Shown: positions 1 through 7,760 of the stretch, one piece after another | Numbering within the stretch: the stretch's first letter is position 1 | How the letters are laid out: each line of letters starts with the position of its first letter | Origin: Ensifer sp. LCM 4579 | Lineage (GTDB): Bacteria > Pseudomonadota > Alphaproteobacteria > Rhizobiales > Rhizobiaceae | Assembly (NCBI RefSeq): GCF_001854885.1 | Contig: NZ_MDDV01000019.1 | Coordinates: 1 to 64,000 of the forward strand | Reading direction: 5' to 3' | Length of the DNA stretch: 64,000 nt | Program-made: the position numbers and the translations under genes | The notes under the pieces: generated by a model | What the model was told of the DNA's origin: nothing | Database searches by the model: none | The model's input: only the letters and a program-made list of their open reading frames with translations

Positions 1-1106
1 ACGTTCTGCTGCAGTTCGCCGAAGGCGCCCTGGAACTCGCCGCGCATGGTTTCCGTCAGGTCGCCCTCGGCCAGCGCCGAGATCACCCGGCGGGTTTCGG
101 CAATGCCGCGGTCGACCGAGGTCACCAATTCGTTGACCTGGGCGGCGAAGCGGTTGAGGTCGGCATTGTCGTAGTCCTTGCTGATGCGCCGGGTGAAGTC
201 GCCGGCGACCGCCGCCTGGACGACCTCGCCGATGTTCGATTGCAGGTCGGCGCTTTTTGCCTGCAGCGCCGCCTCCTGGGCGTTGAGTTCACGCACCTTG
301 ATGCCGTTCTGCTTGAAGACTTCCACCGCGCGGGCCATCTCGCCGATCTCGTCTCGGCGCTCCGTGAAGGGGATGTCCGCCTCGAGATTGCCTTCGGCAA
401 GCACGCTCATGCTGCCGGTCAGCCTGCCGATCGGGCGTGCGATCGACCGCGCGCCGAAGATGGCCGATCCAATCAGCAGCAGCACCATCACCAACGCCAT
501 GGCATTGTTGAACATGCTGGCTGTCGATTGGATCTGCCGACGCTCTTCGGTTGCCGTCGCGGTATTGGCCTTGGCCGTTTCGACCCCGACGTCGACCGTC
601 TTCGTCATGACTTCCGCCGTCGAGTCGAGTGAGAAGCGAAGCTCCTTTTCCTTGGCTTCCAGGCTGGCATCGGCGGACGCCGTGCCAAGCTTGGCTTCGA
701 TCACTTTCGCCAGTTCCTGCCCCGTGCCGAAATACGCTTCCGCCTGGCTCTTGATCGCCTTCACCCGATCCTGGTTTGCCGGGATCGCCAGTTGCGCCAG
801 CGCCTCGTCGAGATATTTCTGCACGGAAGCGAAACGCTCCTGCAGATAGGTCCTTGCCGCGGTCACCTCTCCCGAGGTCTCGGCCAGGCGCAAGTCACGG
901 GTGGCGATCTGCATGCCGCGCATTGAGGCCTTTGCATCGATCAGGCTGCGGGCGATGTCTGCCTGGACGCGCCCACGCGTGATCGCACCGTTGACCTCCT
1001 GCTCCAGATACCAGCTCGCAACGGTGATTATGACCATGGCGAGAATGCCCGCTCCGGACATCAGCGCGAGTTTGGTGCCGATTCGTGAAAAAATGTTGGA
1101 AAGCAT
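1..1106 (-). CDS. Methyl-accepting chemotaxis protein (3' end outside window)
   Basis: The reverse strand is open from an ATG at 1106 to the window edge, so about 368 N-terminal residues are present. It begins MLSNIFSRIGTKLALMSGAG, with a first membrane segment at about residues 11-33, a periplasmic four-helix-like sensor, a second segment at about 190-212 (MALVMVLLLIGSAIFGARSI) and a HAMP region (ARPIGRLTGSM). The methyl-accepting signalling domain lies beyond position 1. AGAAGGACG precedes the start. The family senses ligands and signals to CheA/CheW at the inner membrane. The ligand cannot be told from this part. No chemotaxis genes are adjacent, so it is an orphan receptor here. Confidence 0.85.
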   Translation of the reverse strand, partial: MLSNIFSRIGTKLALMSGAGILAMVIITVASWYLEQEVNGAITRGRVQADIARSLIDAKASMRGMQIATRDLRLAETSGEVTAARTYLQERFASVQKYLDEALAQLAIPANQDRVKAIKSQAEAYFGTGQELAKVIEAKLGTASADASLEAKEKELRFSLDSTAEVMTKTVDVGVETAKANTATATEERRQIQSTASMFNNAMALVMVLLLIGSAIFGARSIARPIGRLTGSMSVLAEGNLEADIPFTERRDEIGEMARAVEVFKQNGIKVRELNAQEAALQAKSADLQSNIGEVVQAAVAGDFTRRISKDYDNADLNRFAAQVNELVTSVDRGIAETRRVISALAEGDLTETMRGEFQGAFGELQQN

Positions 1107-1783
1107 TGCAACCGTCGTCCTTCTGGATCGCCGCAAAAGGTCCTCATGGCTTCTGGCAGGCGAGTGGGAAAGAGGAGCCGGTCGAGTCATTCGCTCGGCA
1201 GGGTCGTGCCCGTTCGCCCTGGAAACGCGTCGCCGCAGCGCCGCAACCGGCGGTCGCACGTATCCGACCTGCTCGTATACATTGCCTAAAATGGTTACTA
1301 AATTACTCCGTGCTGTTGTAGGGATGTCCGGATCTCAGGGCAGGCGGTAGTGGATCTATTGAGAGTGTTCCGAGTTGCTCAAACAGTCGGAAGGTAGTGC
1401 CTATAAAGTGAGCATCCTGATTCACGGGCGCTAATTTTCGAGCAACTCGGCCCCAGTGGTCTTCCTCCGCCGCTTCATTTCGCGAGCACATCGGCCCCGG
1501 ACATCGAAACCGGTCTTCGGAAATCTCGATGTGCCGATTCAAAGGGTTACACCCACCGTGCCGCTTGTAAACGCACCCGAAAAGACGCGGAATTCGTCGC
1601 CTTGGCATGCTCCTTGCATCCGCCTTGACAAGCCCGGGCGGAAGCCGCCGGTGGCGCCCAAGGGCGGGCGCCAGGAGCAGAGTCGCTGGTGAGGTCAGGC
1701 GCCGATGCGCACAGACCGCCGTTCGAGGCATTTTCAGTCGTCAACGAATGAAAGGCGCGATTTGCGACGCGCCGGGAGAAGCG
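1107..1783. other. Intergenic region upstream of narK-like gene
   Basis: No credible gene is seen in this divergent region between the chemoreceptor and the transporter. It holds a perfect 11-bp inverted repeat (listed separately). I found no clear FixK/FNR box or sigma-54 promoter. Confidence 0.5.
1370..1450. repeat. Perfect 11-bp inverted repeat with 59-bp spacer
   Basis: CCGAGTTGCTC at 1370-1380 is the exact reverse complement of GAGCAACTCGG at 1440-1450. It lies in the promoter-side gap of the nitrate transporter gene, about 330 bp before its start. It could be a paired operator or a large RNA hairpin. The function is unknown. Confidence 0.5.
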
Positions 1784-3052
1784 ATGTCCGCTCTGCACCA
1801 GACATATAGGATCTCTCAGGGCCAGCAGGCCCGTGCCCTGTGGATCTCCACGGCCGCTTTCACCATCTGTTTTGCCGTATGGACGATCTTTTCCATCATC
1901 GGCCTGCGTATCAAGGACGAGCTTGGTCTGAGCGAGGCTGAGTTCGGCCTGTTGATCGGCATGCCGATCCTCACCGGCTCTCTGGTCCGGATCGTGCTCG
2001 GCATCTGGACCGGTCGCTTCGGCGGCCGCCTGATCTATACCGTAACCATGGTCGCAGCAGCTTTGGCCACCTTTCTTCTCGCCCATGCCACGACCTTTCC
2101 GCAGATGCTGCTTGCCGGCCTTGGTGTCGGTCTTGCGGGCGGGTCCTTTGCCGTGGGCGTCGCCTATGTCTCGCCCTTCTTTCCGCCCGAAAGGCAGGGC
2201 ACGGCGCTCGGCATCTTCGGTGCCGGCAATGTCGGCGCGGCGGTGACCAAGTTCCTGGCGCCGGTCCTCCTCGTTCCTTTCGGCTGGCAGGTGGTGGCCG
2301 AGGTCTGGGCCGCCGTCCTCTTGCTGACCGCCATCCTCTTCTGGTTCACGACGGAGGACGATCCGCAATTTTGCGCCCGCCGCTCCGGCCGCGCCCCGCG
2401 CAAGGGTCTGGCAGCCGAATTCGCGCCACTCCGGAACATCCAGGTCTGGCGTTTTGCGCTCTATTATTTCTTTGCCTTCGGCGGCTTCGTCGCCCTTGCT
2501 CTGTGGCTGCCGCGCTATCTTGTCGGCGTCTATGATTTCCGCATCGAGACGGCGGGCATGATCGCGGCCGCCTATTCGATCCCGGGCAGCATCTTCCGCG
2601 CCTATGGCGGCGCGCTCTCCGACAGGATCGGTGCGCGCAGGATCATGTATGCGGTGTTTGCCGTATCCGCCGTGGCGACGCTCATCCTGTCCGTCCCGGC
2701 AGGCCATGGCGGCGGGGCGGTCCCGATCGACGTCACGCCGGCTCTCTTCGTCGTCACCATCTTCGTGCTCGGCTTCGTCATGAGCCTCGGAAAGGCGGCC
2801 GTCTACAAGCACATCCCCGCCTATTATCCCAAGCATGTGGGCGCGGTCGGCGGCGTCGTCGGCATGATGGGAGGCCTCGGCGGCTTCGTCCTGCCGATCG
2901 CCTTCGGCTTCCTCAAGGACATGACCGGCCTCTGGTCGAGCTGCTTTATGCTGCTCTTCGGCATCGTCGCAATCTCGCTCCTCTGGATGAACGCCTCGAT
3001 CCGGCAGTTCAAGCGGAACGCGGAGGCTCCGGCCGGCGCCTTCGCTCGATAG
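1784..3052 (+). CDS. NarK-type nitrate/nitrite transporter (MFS, NNP family)
   Basis: A 422-residue, 12-helix major facilitator protein of the nitrate/nitrite porter family, predicted to move nitrate or nitrite across the inner membrane. The family signature is visible in the glycine-rich fifth-helix region (GLGVGLAGGSFAVG, then GIFGAGNVGAA) and again in the second half (GMMGGLGGF). The frame is open upstream, but the ATG at 1784 is preferred: GGGAGAA stands five bases before it and the protein then begins MSALHQTYRISQGQQ. No nitrate reductase is adjacent. A rho-independent terminator follows about 110 bp after the stop. Confidence 0.85.
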   Translation: MSALHQTYRISQGQQARALWISTAAFTICFAVWTIFSIIGLRIKDELGLSEAEFGLLIGMPILTGSLVRIVLGIWTGRFGGRLIYTVTMVAAALATFLLAHATTFPQMLLAGLGVGLAGGSFAVGVAYVSPFFPPERQGTALGIFGAGNVGAAVTKFLAPVLLVPFGWQVVAEVWAAVLLLTAILFWFTTEDDPQFCARRSGRAPRKGLAAEFAPLRNIQVWRFALYYFFAFGGFVALALWLPRYLVGVYDFRIETAGMIAAAYSIPGSIFRAYGGALSDRIGARRIMYAVFAVSAVATLILSVPAGHGGGAVPIDVTPALFVVTIFVLGFVMSLGKAAVYKHIPAYYPKHVGAVGGVVGMMGGLGGFVLPIAFGFLKDMTGLWSSCFMLLFGIVAISLLWMNASIRQFKRNAEAPAGAFAR

Positions 3053-3160
3053 GCTGTTTCGAACGCGTCGAGCCGACCGCGGCCGCACAGGCGGCCGCCG
3101 CGTCAGGCACGCAATCCTTCTCCTCTTCCCCGCAGGGACACGCCAAATGCCCTGCCATCT

Positions 3161-3191
3161 GCCCGGCCCCTTCGGGGAGCCGGGCCTTTTT
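3161..3191 (+). terminator. Rho-independent terminator after narK-like gene
   Basis: A perfect 7-bp stem, GCCCGGC (3161-3167) with GCCGGGC (3179-3185), encloses an 11-base loop and is followed by CTTTTT. It sits 109 bp after the transporter stop on the same strand. Confidence 0.75.
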
Positions 3192-3223
3192 GACCTCTCG
3201 GGACAGTTCCCCATGAAGGCCGG

Positions 3224-3424
3224 TCAGACCGTCCGGATCATATCCCAGATCTTCTCGGGATCTCTGATGCCCGCTTGGTATAGCTCGATGACTTTTCTGG
3301 CGAGCTGGTCGGCCTCTTCGCTGCCGATCGCGAGGTTGCGCTCCCTCAAGGCCCTGTCGAGCACCTCCTCGAGAATGACCAGTTCGTCCGGGTGGATGGG
3401 GTAGTCGCGAAAACTATTGAACAC
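3224..3424 (-). CDS. Small hypothetical protein, 66 aa
   Basis: A short acidic helical protein beginning (M)FNSFRDYPIHPDELVILE and ending DPEKIWDMIRTV. The frame is open upstream, but the GTG at 3424 is preferred because GAGAGGAGAT stands just before it. No domain is recognised. The middle reads as one amphipathic helix. It is convergent with the transporter gene and about 80 bp downstream of the amidohydrolase gene on the same strand, so it could be cotranscribed with it. The function is unknown. Confidence 0.55.
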   Translation of the reverse strand: MFNSFRDYPIHPDELVILEEVLDRALRERNLAIGSEEADQLARKVIELYQAGIRDPEKIWDMIRTV

Positions 3425-3503
3425 GGCCGATCTCCTCTCCCTTCGGAGCGAGCTTGGGCGTAATACTAACATGGCGAGCGCTGGCGATCCCGCGTTTTCG
3501 CCG

Positions 3504-4805
3504 CTATTCCGCATCCGCCGAAAGGGCCGGCGCGTAGTCGGAGCCATCCACGAGGCGAGGCCGCCCGTCGAGCATGAGTTCGCTGACGCGTGCCGGCGTG
3601 CGGGCGATGAGCTTGCCGCGGCGGATCACGGCGAGGCGGCTGGGCTTCAGGCGCAGTGCCTCCAACGGGTCGCGCGCATCGAGGATGACAAGGTCGGCGT
3701 TGCAGCCCCTGTCGAGGCCGTAGCCCTCGATCCCCATGGTCCTTGCCGAATTGACGGTCAGCGCATCGAAGATCTTCTTGCGGTCCTCGATGCCGGCCAT
3801 CTGGGCGATATGGATCGCCATATGGCCGACTTCGAGCATGTCGGCCGAGCCCATCGCGTACCAGGGGTCCATCACGCAATCATGGCCGAAGGAGACGTTG
3901 AGGCCCGCCTCCATCAGCTCGCGCACACGGGTGAGGCCGCGCCGCTTCGGATAGGTGTCGTGGCGGCCCTGCAGCATGATGTTGATCAGCGGATTGGCAA
4001 TGACGTCGATCGCGGCCTCCGCCATCAGCGGAATGAGCTTGGAGACATAATAATTGTCCATCGAGTGCATGGAGGTGAGATGCGATCCGGCAACGCGGTT
4101 CTCGAGCCCGAAGCGGATCGTCTCTTTCGCCAGCGTTTCGATGTGGCGCGACATCGGGTCGTCGGTCTCGTCGCAATGCATGTCGACCGGCAGCCCGCGT
4201 TCGGCGGCGATGCGGCAGAGCGCTTCGACGGATGCCGCGCCGTCGCTCATCGTGCGTTCGAAATGCGGTATGCCGCCGACGACATCGACACCCATGTCGA
4301 GCGCCCGGTTCAAGGCCTCGACGGCGCCGGGCGAGCGGTAGTAGCCATCCTGTGGAAAGGCGACGAGCTGCAGGTCGATATAGGGGGCGACCCTGTCGCG
4401 AACCTCGAGCAGCGCCTCGACCGTCACCAGCCGCGGGTCGCTCGTATCGACATGGCTGCGGATATGGAGAAGCCCCTGCGTGACCGCGAGGTCGCAATAG
4501 CTGAGCGCCCGTTCGACCAGTGCCTCGCGCGTCAGCGTCGGCCTGAGCTCGCCCCAAAGCGCGATGCCTTCGAGAAGCGTGCCGGAGCGGTTCAGTCGCG
4601 GCAGCCCGAGCGACAGCGTCGCGTCCATGTGGAAATGCGGGTCGACGAAGGGCGGCGAGACGAGCCGGCCGGTCGCGTCGATCTCCTCCCGCGCGGCCGC
4701 TTCGATCGCAGGCGCCACATCGGCGATCTTGCCGCCCTCAATCCCGATATCGACGCCGCTGCGGCCGTCGGGGAGATTTGCGTTTCGAATGATGAGGTCG
4801 AACAT
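3504..4805 (-). CDS. codA: Cytosine deaminase-like amidohydrolase
   Basis: A 433-residue metal-dependent amidohydrolase of the CodA branch, whose E. coli member deaminates cytosine to uracil in the cytosol. The metal motifs are in order: HxH in DPHFHMDAT (about residues 57-59), HCDET (about 208-212), a later His in SHLTSMHS, and the Asp in SFGHDCVMDPW (about 307). Length fits CodA (about 427). GGGAGCG precedes the ATG. The true substrate could be another cyclic amidine or N-substituted amide, because related enzymes in soil bacteria differ. No permease or regulator gene is adjacent. Confidence 0.75.
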   Translation of the reverse strand: MFDLIIRNANLPDGRSGVDIGIEGGKIADVAPAIEAAAREEIDATGRLVSPPFVDPHFHMDATLSLGLPRLNRSGTLLEGIALWGELRPTLTREALVERALSYCDLAVTQGLLHIRSHVDTSDPRLVTVEALLEVRDRVAPYIDLQLVAFPQDGYYRSPGAVEALNRALDMGVDVVGGIPHFERTMSDGAASVEALCRIAAERGLPVDMHCDETDDPMSRHIETLAKETIRFGLENRVAGSHLTSMHSMDNYYVSKLIPLMAEAAIDVIANPLINIMLQGRHDTYPKRRGLTRVRELMEAGLNVSFGHDCVMDPWYAMGSADMLEVGHMAIHIAQMAGIEDRKKIFDALTVNSARTMGIEGYGLDRGCNADLVILDARDPLEALRLKPSRLAVIRRGKLIARTPARVSELMLDGRPRLVDGSDYAPALSADAE

Positions 4806-4923
4806 GACGCTCCCGATTGAAAGAGGTGAATACTATGGTCACAAACAGTTCTGCGGCGCCGGCGGGCAGTTCCATCTCGGAAACAAACAACTGCATTTTG
4901 ACCGCTTCCAATATTGCTTTCAA

Positions 4924-4950
4924 TGCTTGCGATATCGTAAAATGCAAGCA
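4924..4950. promoter_or_regulatory. Candidate operator of the FitAB/VapBC locus
   Basis: TGCTTGC (4924-4930) and GCAAGCA (4944-4950) form a perfect inverted repeat with a 13-base AT-rich centre, 29 bp before the antitoxin start. Antitoxins of this ribbon-helix-helix family autorepress from such repeats. Confidence 0.55.
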
Positions 4951-4978
4951 GCACAATCAAACTAAGGAGTGCGAAGCA

Positions 4979-5236
4979 ATGCCCTCTATCACTATCCGCA
5001 ACGTTCCGGACGACGTGCATCGCGCGATCCGGGTGCGAGCAGCGATGAATGGCCGCAGCGCAGAAGCCGAAATACGCGACATTCTGGAAAAGGCCGCGAA
5101 GCCGGAAGGACGTGTAAAACTAGGTTCCTTGCTGACTTCAATCGCCCGCGAAGCGGGCGCACTGACCGACGCGGAAGCCGAGCGCTTCAACCAGCTCCGC
5201 GACAAAACCCCGGCCGAACCGGTGAGCTTTGAATGA
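4979..5236 (+). CDS. FitA/VapB-type antitoxin
   Basis: An 85-residue ribbon-helix-helix protein starting MPSITIRNVPDDVHRAIRVR, the usual pattern of FitA/StbC-like antitoxins (a beta-strand, then two helices). It binds DNA through the N-terminus and neutralises the partner PIN ribonuclease through the C-terminal tail. The ATG at 4979 is chosen over upstream in-frame codons because AAGGAG stands eight bases before it. Its stop overlaps the toxin start (ATGA), indicating translational coupling. Confidence 0.85.
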   Translation: MPSITIRNVPDDVHRAIRVRAAMNGRSAEAEIRDILEKAAKPEGRVKLGSLLTSIAREAGALTDAEAERFNQLRDKTPAEPVSFE

Positions 5237-5658
5237 TCCTTCTCGACACCAACGTTATTTCCGAGCTGTGGAAGGTTGCGCCGGACGCCAACGTGCTGGC
5301 CTGGATCGATGCGCAGATGGTCGAAACTCTCTATCTGTCGGCCATTACCGTAGCCGAGCTGCGCTTCGCCATGGCGACGATGCCGGAGGGCCAGCGGCGC
5401 ACGATTTTTCAGGATCGTTTGGAGCAAGACGTTTTGCCGGTCTTCTCCGGTCGGATCCTGTCCTTCGAGCTGGACGCCTCGCGGGCCTATGCCGATCTGA
5501 TGGCGCGGGCGAGGACGACCGGTAGGGCCATCGGCAAGGCGGACGGCTATATTGCCGCCACGGCCGCCGCTCGCGGCCTGATGGTCGCCACGCGCGACAC
5601 CGGTCCCTTTGAGGCTGCCGGGCTGACCATCATCAACCCCTGGGAGATAGCGCGATGA
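5233..5658 (+). CDS. vapC: PIN-domain toxin, FitB/VapC type
   Basis: A 141-residue PIN ribonuclease, MILLDTNVISEL at the start. The four acidic metal-binding positions can be seen: Asp5 (LLDTN), Glu in VAELRF, Asp in KADGYIAATA and Asp in ATRDT. Family members cleave RNA (often tRNA or rRNA) and are held in check by the cognate antitoxin, encoded immediately upstream with a 4-bp overlap. It appears intact. Confidence 0.88.
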   Translation: MILLDTNVISELWKVAPDANVLAWIDAQMVETLYLSAITVAELRFAMATMPEGQRRTIFQDRLEQDVLPVFSGRILSFELDASRAYADLMARARTTGRAIGKADGYIAATAAARGLMVATRDTGPFEAAGLTIINPWEIAR

Positions 5659-5766
5659 GCAGCTGCAGTACCCCCGCGGATGGACTGGCGGGCTACCCGA
5701 CATGGCTTAGCGCATTGGCGAGTGCTCATCCGCGTTGCGCCGGGGGTTCTGGCAGATTGAAAAATG

Positions 5767-5781
5767 TGCTACTGAGTAGCA
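5767..5781. promoter_or_regulatory. 15-bp palindrome, candidate ParD operator
   Basis: TGCTACTGAGTAGCA is a perfect palindrome around a central G, 23 bp before the parD start. It also resembles the kind of site bound by ParD-family autorepressors. Confidence 0.6.
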
Positions 5782-5804
5782 AAATGGGCCAAAGGAGATA
5801 TCCG

Positions 5805-6080
5805 ATGAGTGTCAAATCGTCGATCTCGCTGACCGACCAGCAGGACGCGTTTGCTCGTTCGCTGGTGGAGAGCGGCCGGTATTCCAGCATGAGTGCTGTA
5901 CTTCAGCAGGGTTTGGAACTGCTCCGCCAGAAGACGGAAACCGAGGCCGTCGAAACGGCAGCGCTCCGCGAATTGGTCCAGCGGCGATTGAAAGGCCCGA
6001 TGATTTCCACGACGGAAATGGAAAGCCGCGTCGAGGCAATGATCGAACGGAAGCGGCGGAGTGTACGTGTGGACACTTGA
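5805..6080 (+). CDS. parD: ParD-like antitoxin
   Basis: A 91-residue ribbon-helix-helix antitoxin. The segment SSISLTDQQDAFARSLVESG with the following RYSSMSAVLQQGLELL is the ParD DNA-binding core. The charged C-terminal half would wrap the ParE toxin. AAGGAG lies eight bases before the ATG. A perfect palindrome upstream is a likely autoregulatory site. The stop overlaps the beginning of the toxin reading frame. Confidence 0.85.
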   Translation: MSVKSSISLTDQQDAFARSLVESGRYSSMSAVLQQGLELLRQKTETEAVETAALRELVQRRLKGPMISTTEMESRVEAMIERKRRSVRVDT

Positions 6081-6411
6081 ATATTCCTAGGATGCCGAAC
6101 GCGATTTCGAGTTGATTTTCCATCATCTCTTCGATGCCTATGTCGAACTCGGAGACTCGAACGACGAGGCTTTGGAACGTACCGTTGAACGGATCCGTAA
6201 ATTGCGTCTCGAAATCGACCGGCTCGTCGATACGCCCTTTATCGGGACATTGCGGGCCGATATTTACCCTGGGATCCGGTTTCTTCGGCGGGACAAGGCG
6301 GCTATCTGGTTCTTGCCGGCAGAAGGTAGTCGCACGATCTTTATTGCTGCAATTTTCCACGGCACCCAGGACCATATCAGACATATGCTCGCACGTATGC
6401 TGGCGGGATAA
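6067..6411 (+). pseudogene. parE: ParE-like toxin gene interrupted by an in-frame amber codon
   Basis: The toxin frame opens with GTG at 6067 inside parD and reads VWTLEYS, then TAG (6088-6090), then continues in the same frame as DAERDFELIFHHLFDAYVEL and on to a normal C-terminus ending RHMLARMLAG at 6411. The length (115 codons including the stop) and overlap with parD match ParE loci, so the single TAG is the only visible lesion. ParE toxins of this family poison gyrase. A shortened product could start at the TTG at 6112 but would lack the first strand. If the base is real, the antitoxin is orphaned. Amber readthrough is also possible but unsupported. Confidence 0.75.
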
Positions 6412-6470
6412 GGCCTCTACCGCCTCGTCAGATTGGCGCCGAATCGATGGTTGCCACGCCTTGCGATAGG

Positions 6471-7502
6471 TCAGACGCTCTCGGGCGTATGGATGTCGAA
6501 GGGCAGGATCGTCTGCCCCGGTACGCCGGCGTGACCCCGCTCGATCGCGCCGATCATCAGGTTGATCGTCTCCCGCGCGAGCGCGGGAATCGGCGTCGCG
6601 ATCGCCATGATCACCACCTCGTCGGCGAGTGCTGCGCGTGAGTCCGGCGTCAGTTCGTTGACGACGACGAGCAGCTTGCCCTCGAGCTGCTCCTCGCGGA
6701 TTGCCGAGATCGCCCCTTCCATGCCGCCGCCGCAGACATAGAAGCCGAGCAGGTCCGGGTGGCGCTTGAGGAGGTCGAGCGTCGCCTCGTGGGTGATCTC
6801 GGCGGTCTCGAGATTGACCATCGTCTCGAGCACCTCGAATTCCGGCGCCTTCTCGCGGAAATAGGAGCGAAAGGCGATCTCGCGCAGTTCATGGCCATGA
6901 TAGCGGTGGCTGCCGATGAAGGCCGCGACCTTGCCCGGCCGCTTCGCCGCCTTGGCGATCATCCAGGCGGCCGTCCGTCCGACCTTGTGATTGTTGAGGC
7001 CGATATAGCCCTCGCGCACGCCGCTCGCAAAATCGGAGAGAAGCGCGAAGCAGGCAATGCCGCGCTCCCGCAATTCCTCGACGGCGGCGGCGACGGCCGG
7101 ATAATCCGGCGCGACGAAGGCGATCGCCTGGTTGCGCGCGGCCATCGCCTTCAGCTTTTCCGTGATGGCTGCCGGCGTCGAGTTGGCGACGAAATCGACC
7201 TGCGGAACGGCGCGGACATGGGTGAGCGACAGCGCCGCATTCTCGATTTCCTTCGCAACCGCCTGATAGAAGGCCTGGTCGGGCTTCTGCAGCAGAAAGC
7301 CCAGGCGGTATTGCGGCAGATCCTCGAAGATGCGTTGGCGGAGCAGGCCGACGGCGTGATAGCCGATCGCCTTCGCCGCATCATAGACCCGGCGCGCGGT
7401 TTCCTCCCGCACCGGATGGCGGCCGTTCAGCACCCGGTCCACGGTCGCGACGCTCACGCCGGCGGCGCGCGCGAGATCGGCAATTGTCGGCCTGCTGGCC
7501 AT
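6471..7502 (-). CDS. LacI-family transcriptional regulator
   Basis: A 343-residue repressor: an N-terminal LacI helix-turn-helix (PTIADLARAAGVSVATVDRV, then the hinge-helix segment LNGRHPVREETARRV) followed by a periplasmic-binding-protein-like effector domain. The ATG at 7502 is chosen because GGGAGG lies six bases before it. Longer starts are possible. It is divergent from the mocD-like gene, so it very probably controls the oxygenase operon in response to its substrate. A 12-bp palindrome lies just upstream. The effector is unknown. Proteins of this type usually bind sugars or cyclitols. Confidence 0.85.
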   Translation of the reverse strand: MASRPTIADLARAAGVSVATVDRVLNGRHPVREETARRVYDAAKAIGYHAVGLLRQRIFEDLPQYRLGFLLQKPDQAFYQAVAKEIENAALSLTHVRAVPQVDFVANSTPAAITEKLKAMAARNQAIAFVAPDYPAVAAAVEELRERGIACFALLSDFASGVREGYIGLNNHKVGRTAAWMIAKAAKRPGKVAAFIGSHRYHGHELREIAFRSYFREKAPEFEVLETMVNLETAEITHEATLDLLKRHPDLLGFYVCGGGMEGAISAIREEQLEGKLLVVVNELTPDSRAALADEVVIMAIATPIPALARETINLMIGAIERGHAGVPGQTILPFDIHTPESV

Positions 7503-7526
7503 GATCATCCTCCCTGACATTATTCC

Positions 7527-7538
7527 CTCATGCATGAG
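7527..7538. promoter_or_regulatory. Palindrome CTCATGCATGAG, candidate LacI-family operator
   Basis: A perfect 12-bp palindrome 25 bp upstream of the regulator start, in the divergent promoter region. Partial copies of the half-site (TGATGCAT near 7549 and TCATGACTGCAT near 7571) follow within 45 bp. Confidence 0.5.
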
Positions 7539-7654
7539 GTGCGCGTTCTGATGCATTTTGAAAGAATATATCATGACTGCATTGTGGGCTGTCAAAAGTC
7601 AAATTATTCTTCCTGCATCGAACAGGAGGCGCTGCCGGGAGCGCCTACGGCGCC

Positions 7655-7748
7655 GTGCGTCCTTCAGGACGCACAGGACGCTGCAAGTTTTTGAGTCTGC
7701 GCATCGTGCTTTCCGAAAATCGGTTCCGATTTTCGGGCCGATGCGCCA
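7655..7748. repeat. Rhizobial palindromic intergenic repeat, copy 1
   Basis: The stretch has two hairpins: GTGCGTCC-TTCA-GGACGCAC, and a second stem CGAAAATCGG/CCGATTTTCG enclosed by GCGCATCG/CGATGCGC. A second copy lies at 39688-39781, and a partial relative of its left half at about 12670-12710. It ends about 12 bp before the mocD-like start, just upstream of the ribosome-binding site. Confidence 0.7.
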
Positions 7749-7760
7749 GGGAGGCAGGCA

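Noticed and set aside
1547-3214. A 555-codon open frame antisense to the narK-like gene
   Set aside because: It is a high-GC shadow of the transporter on the other strand: composition rich in Arg/Glu/Gly with no domain, while the plus-strand frame has clear NNP-family motifs and a ribosome site.
3417-4820. 467-codon plus-strand open frame across the amidohydrolase
   Set aside because: Antisense shadow; the minus frame has the HxH, HCDE and Asp metal motifs.
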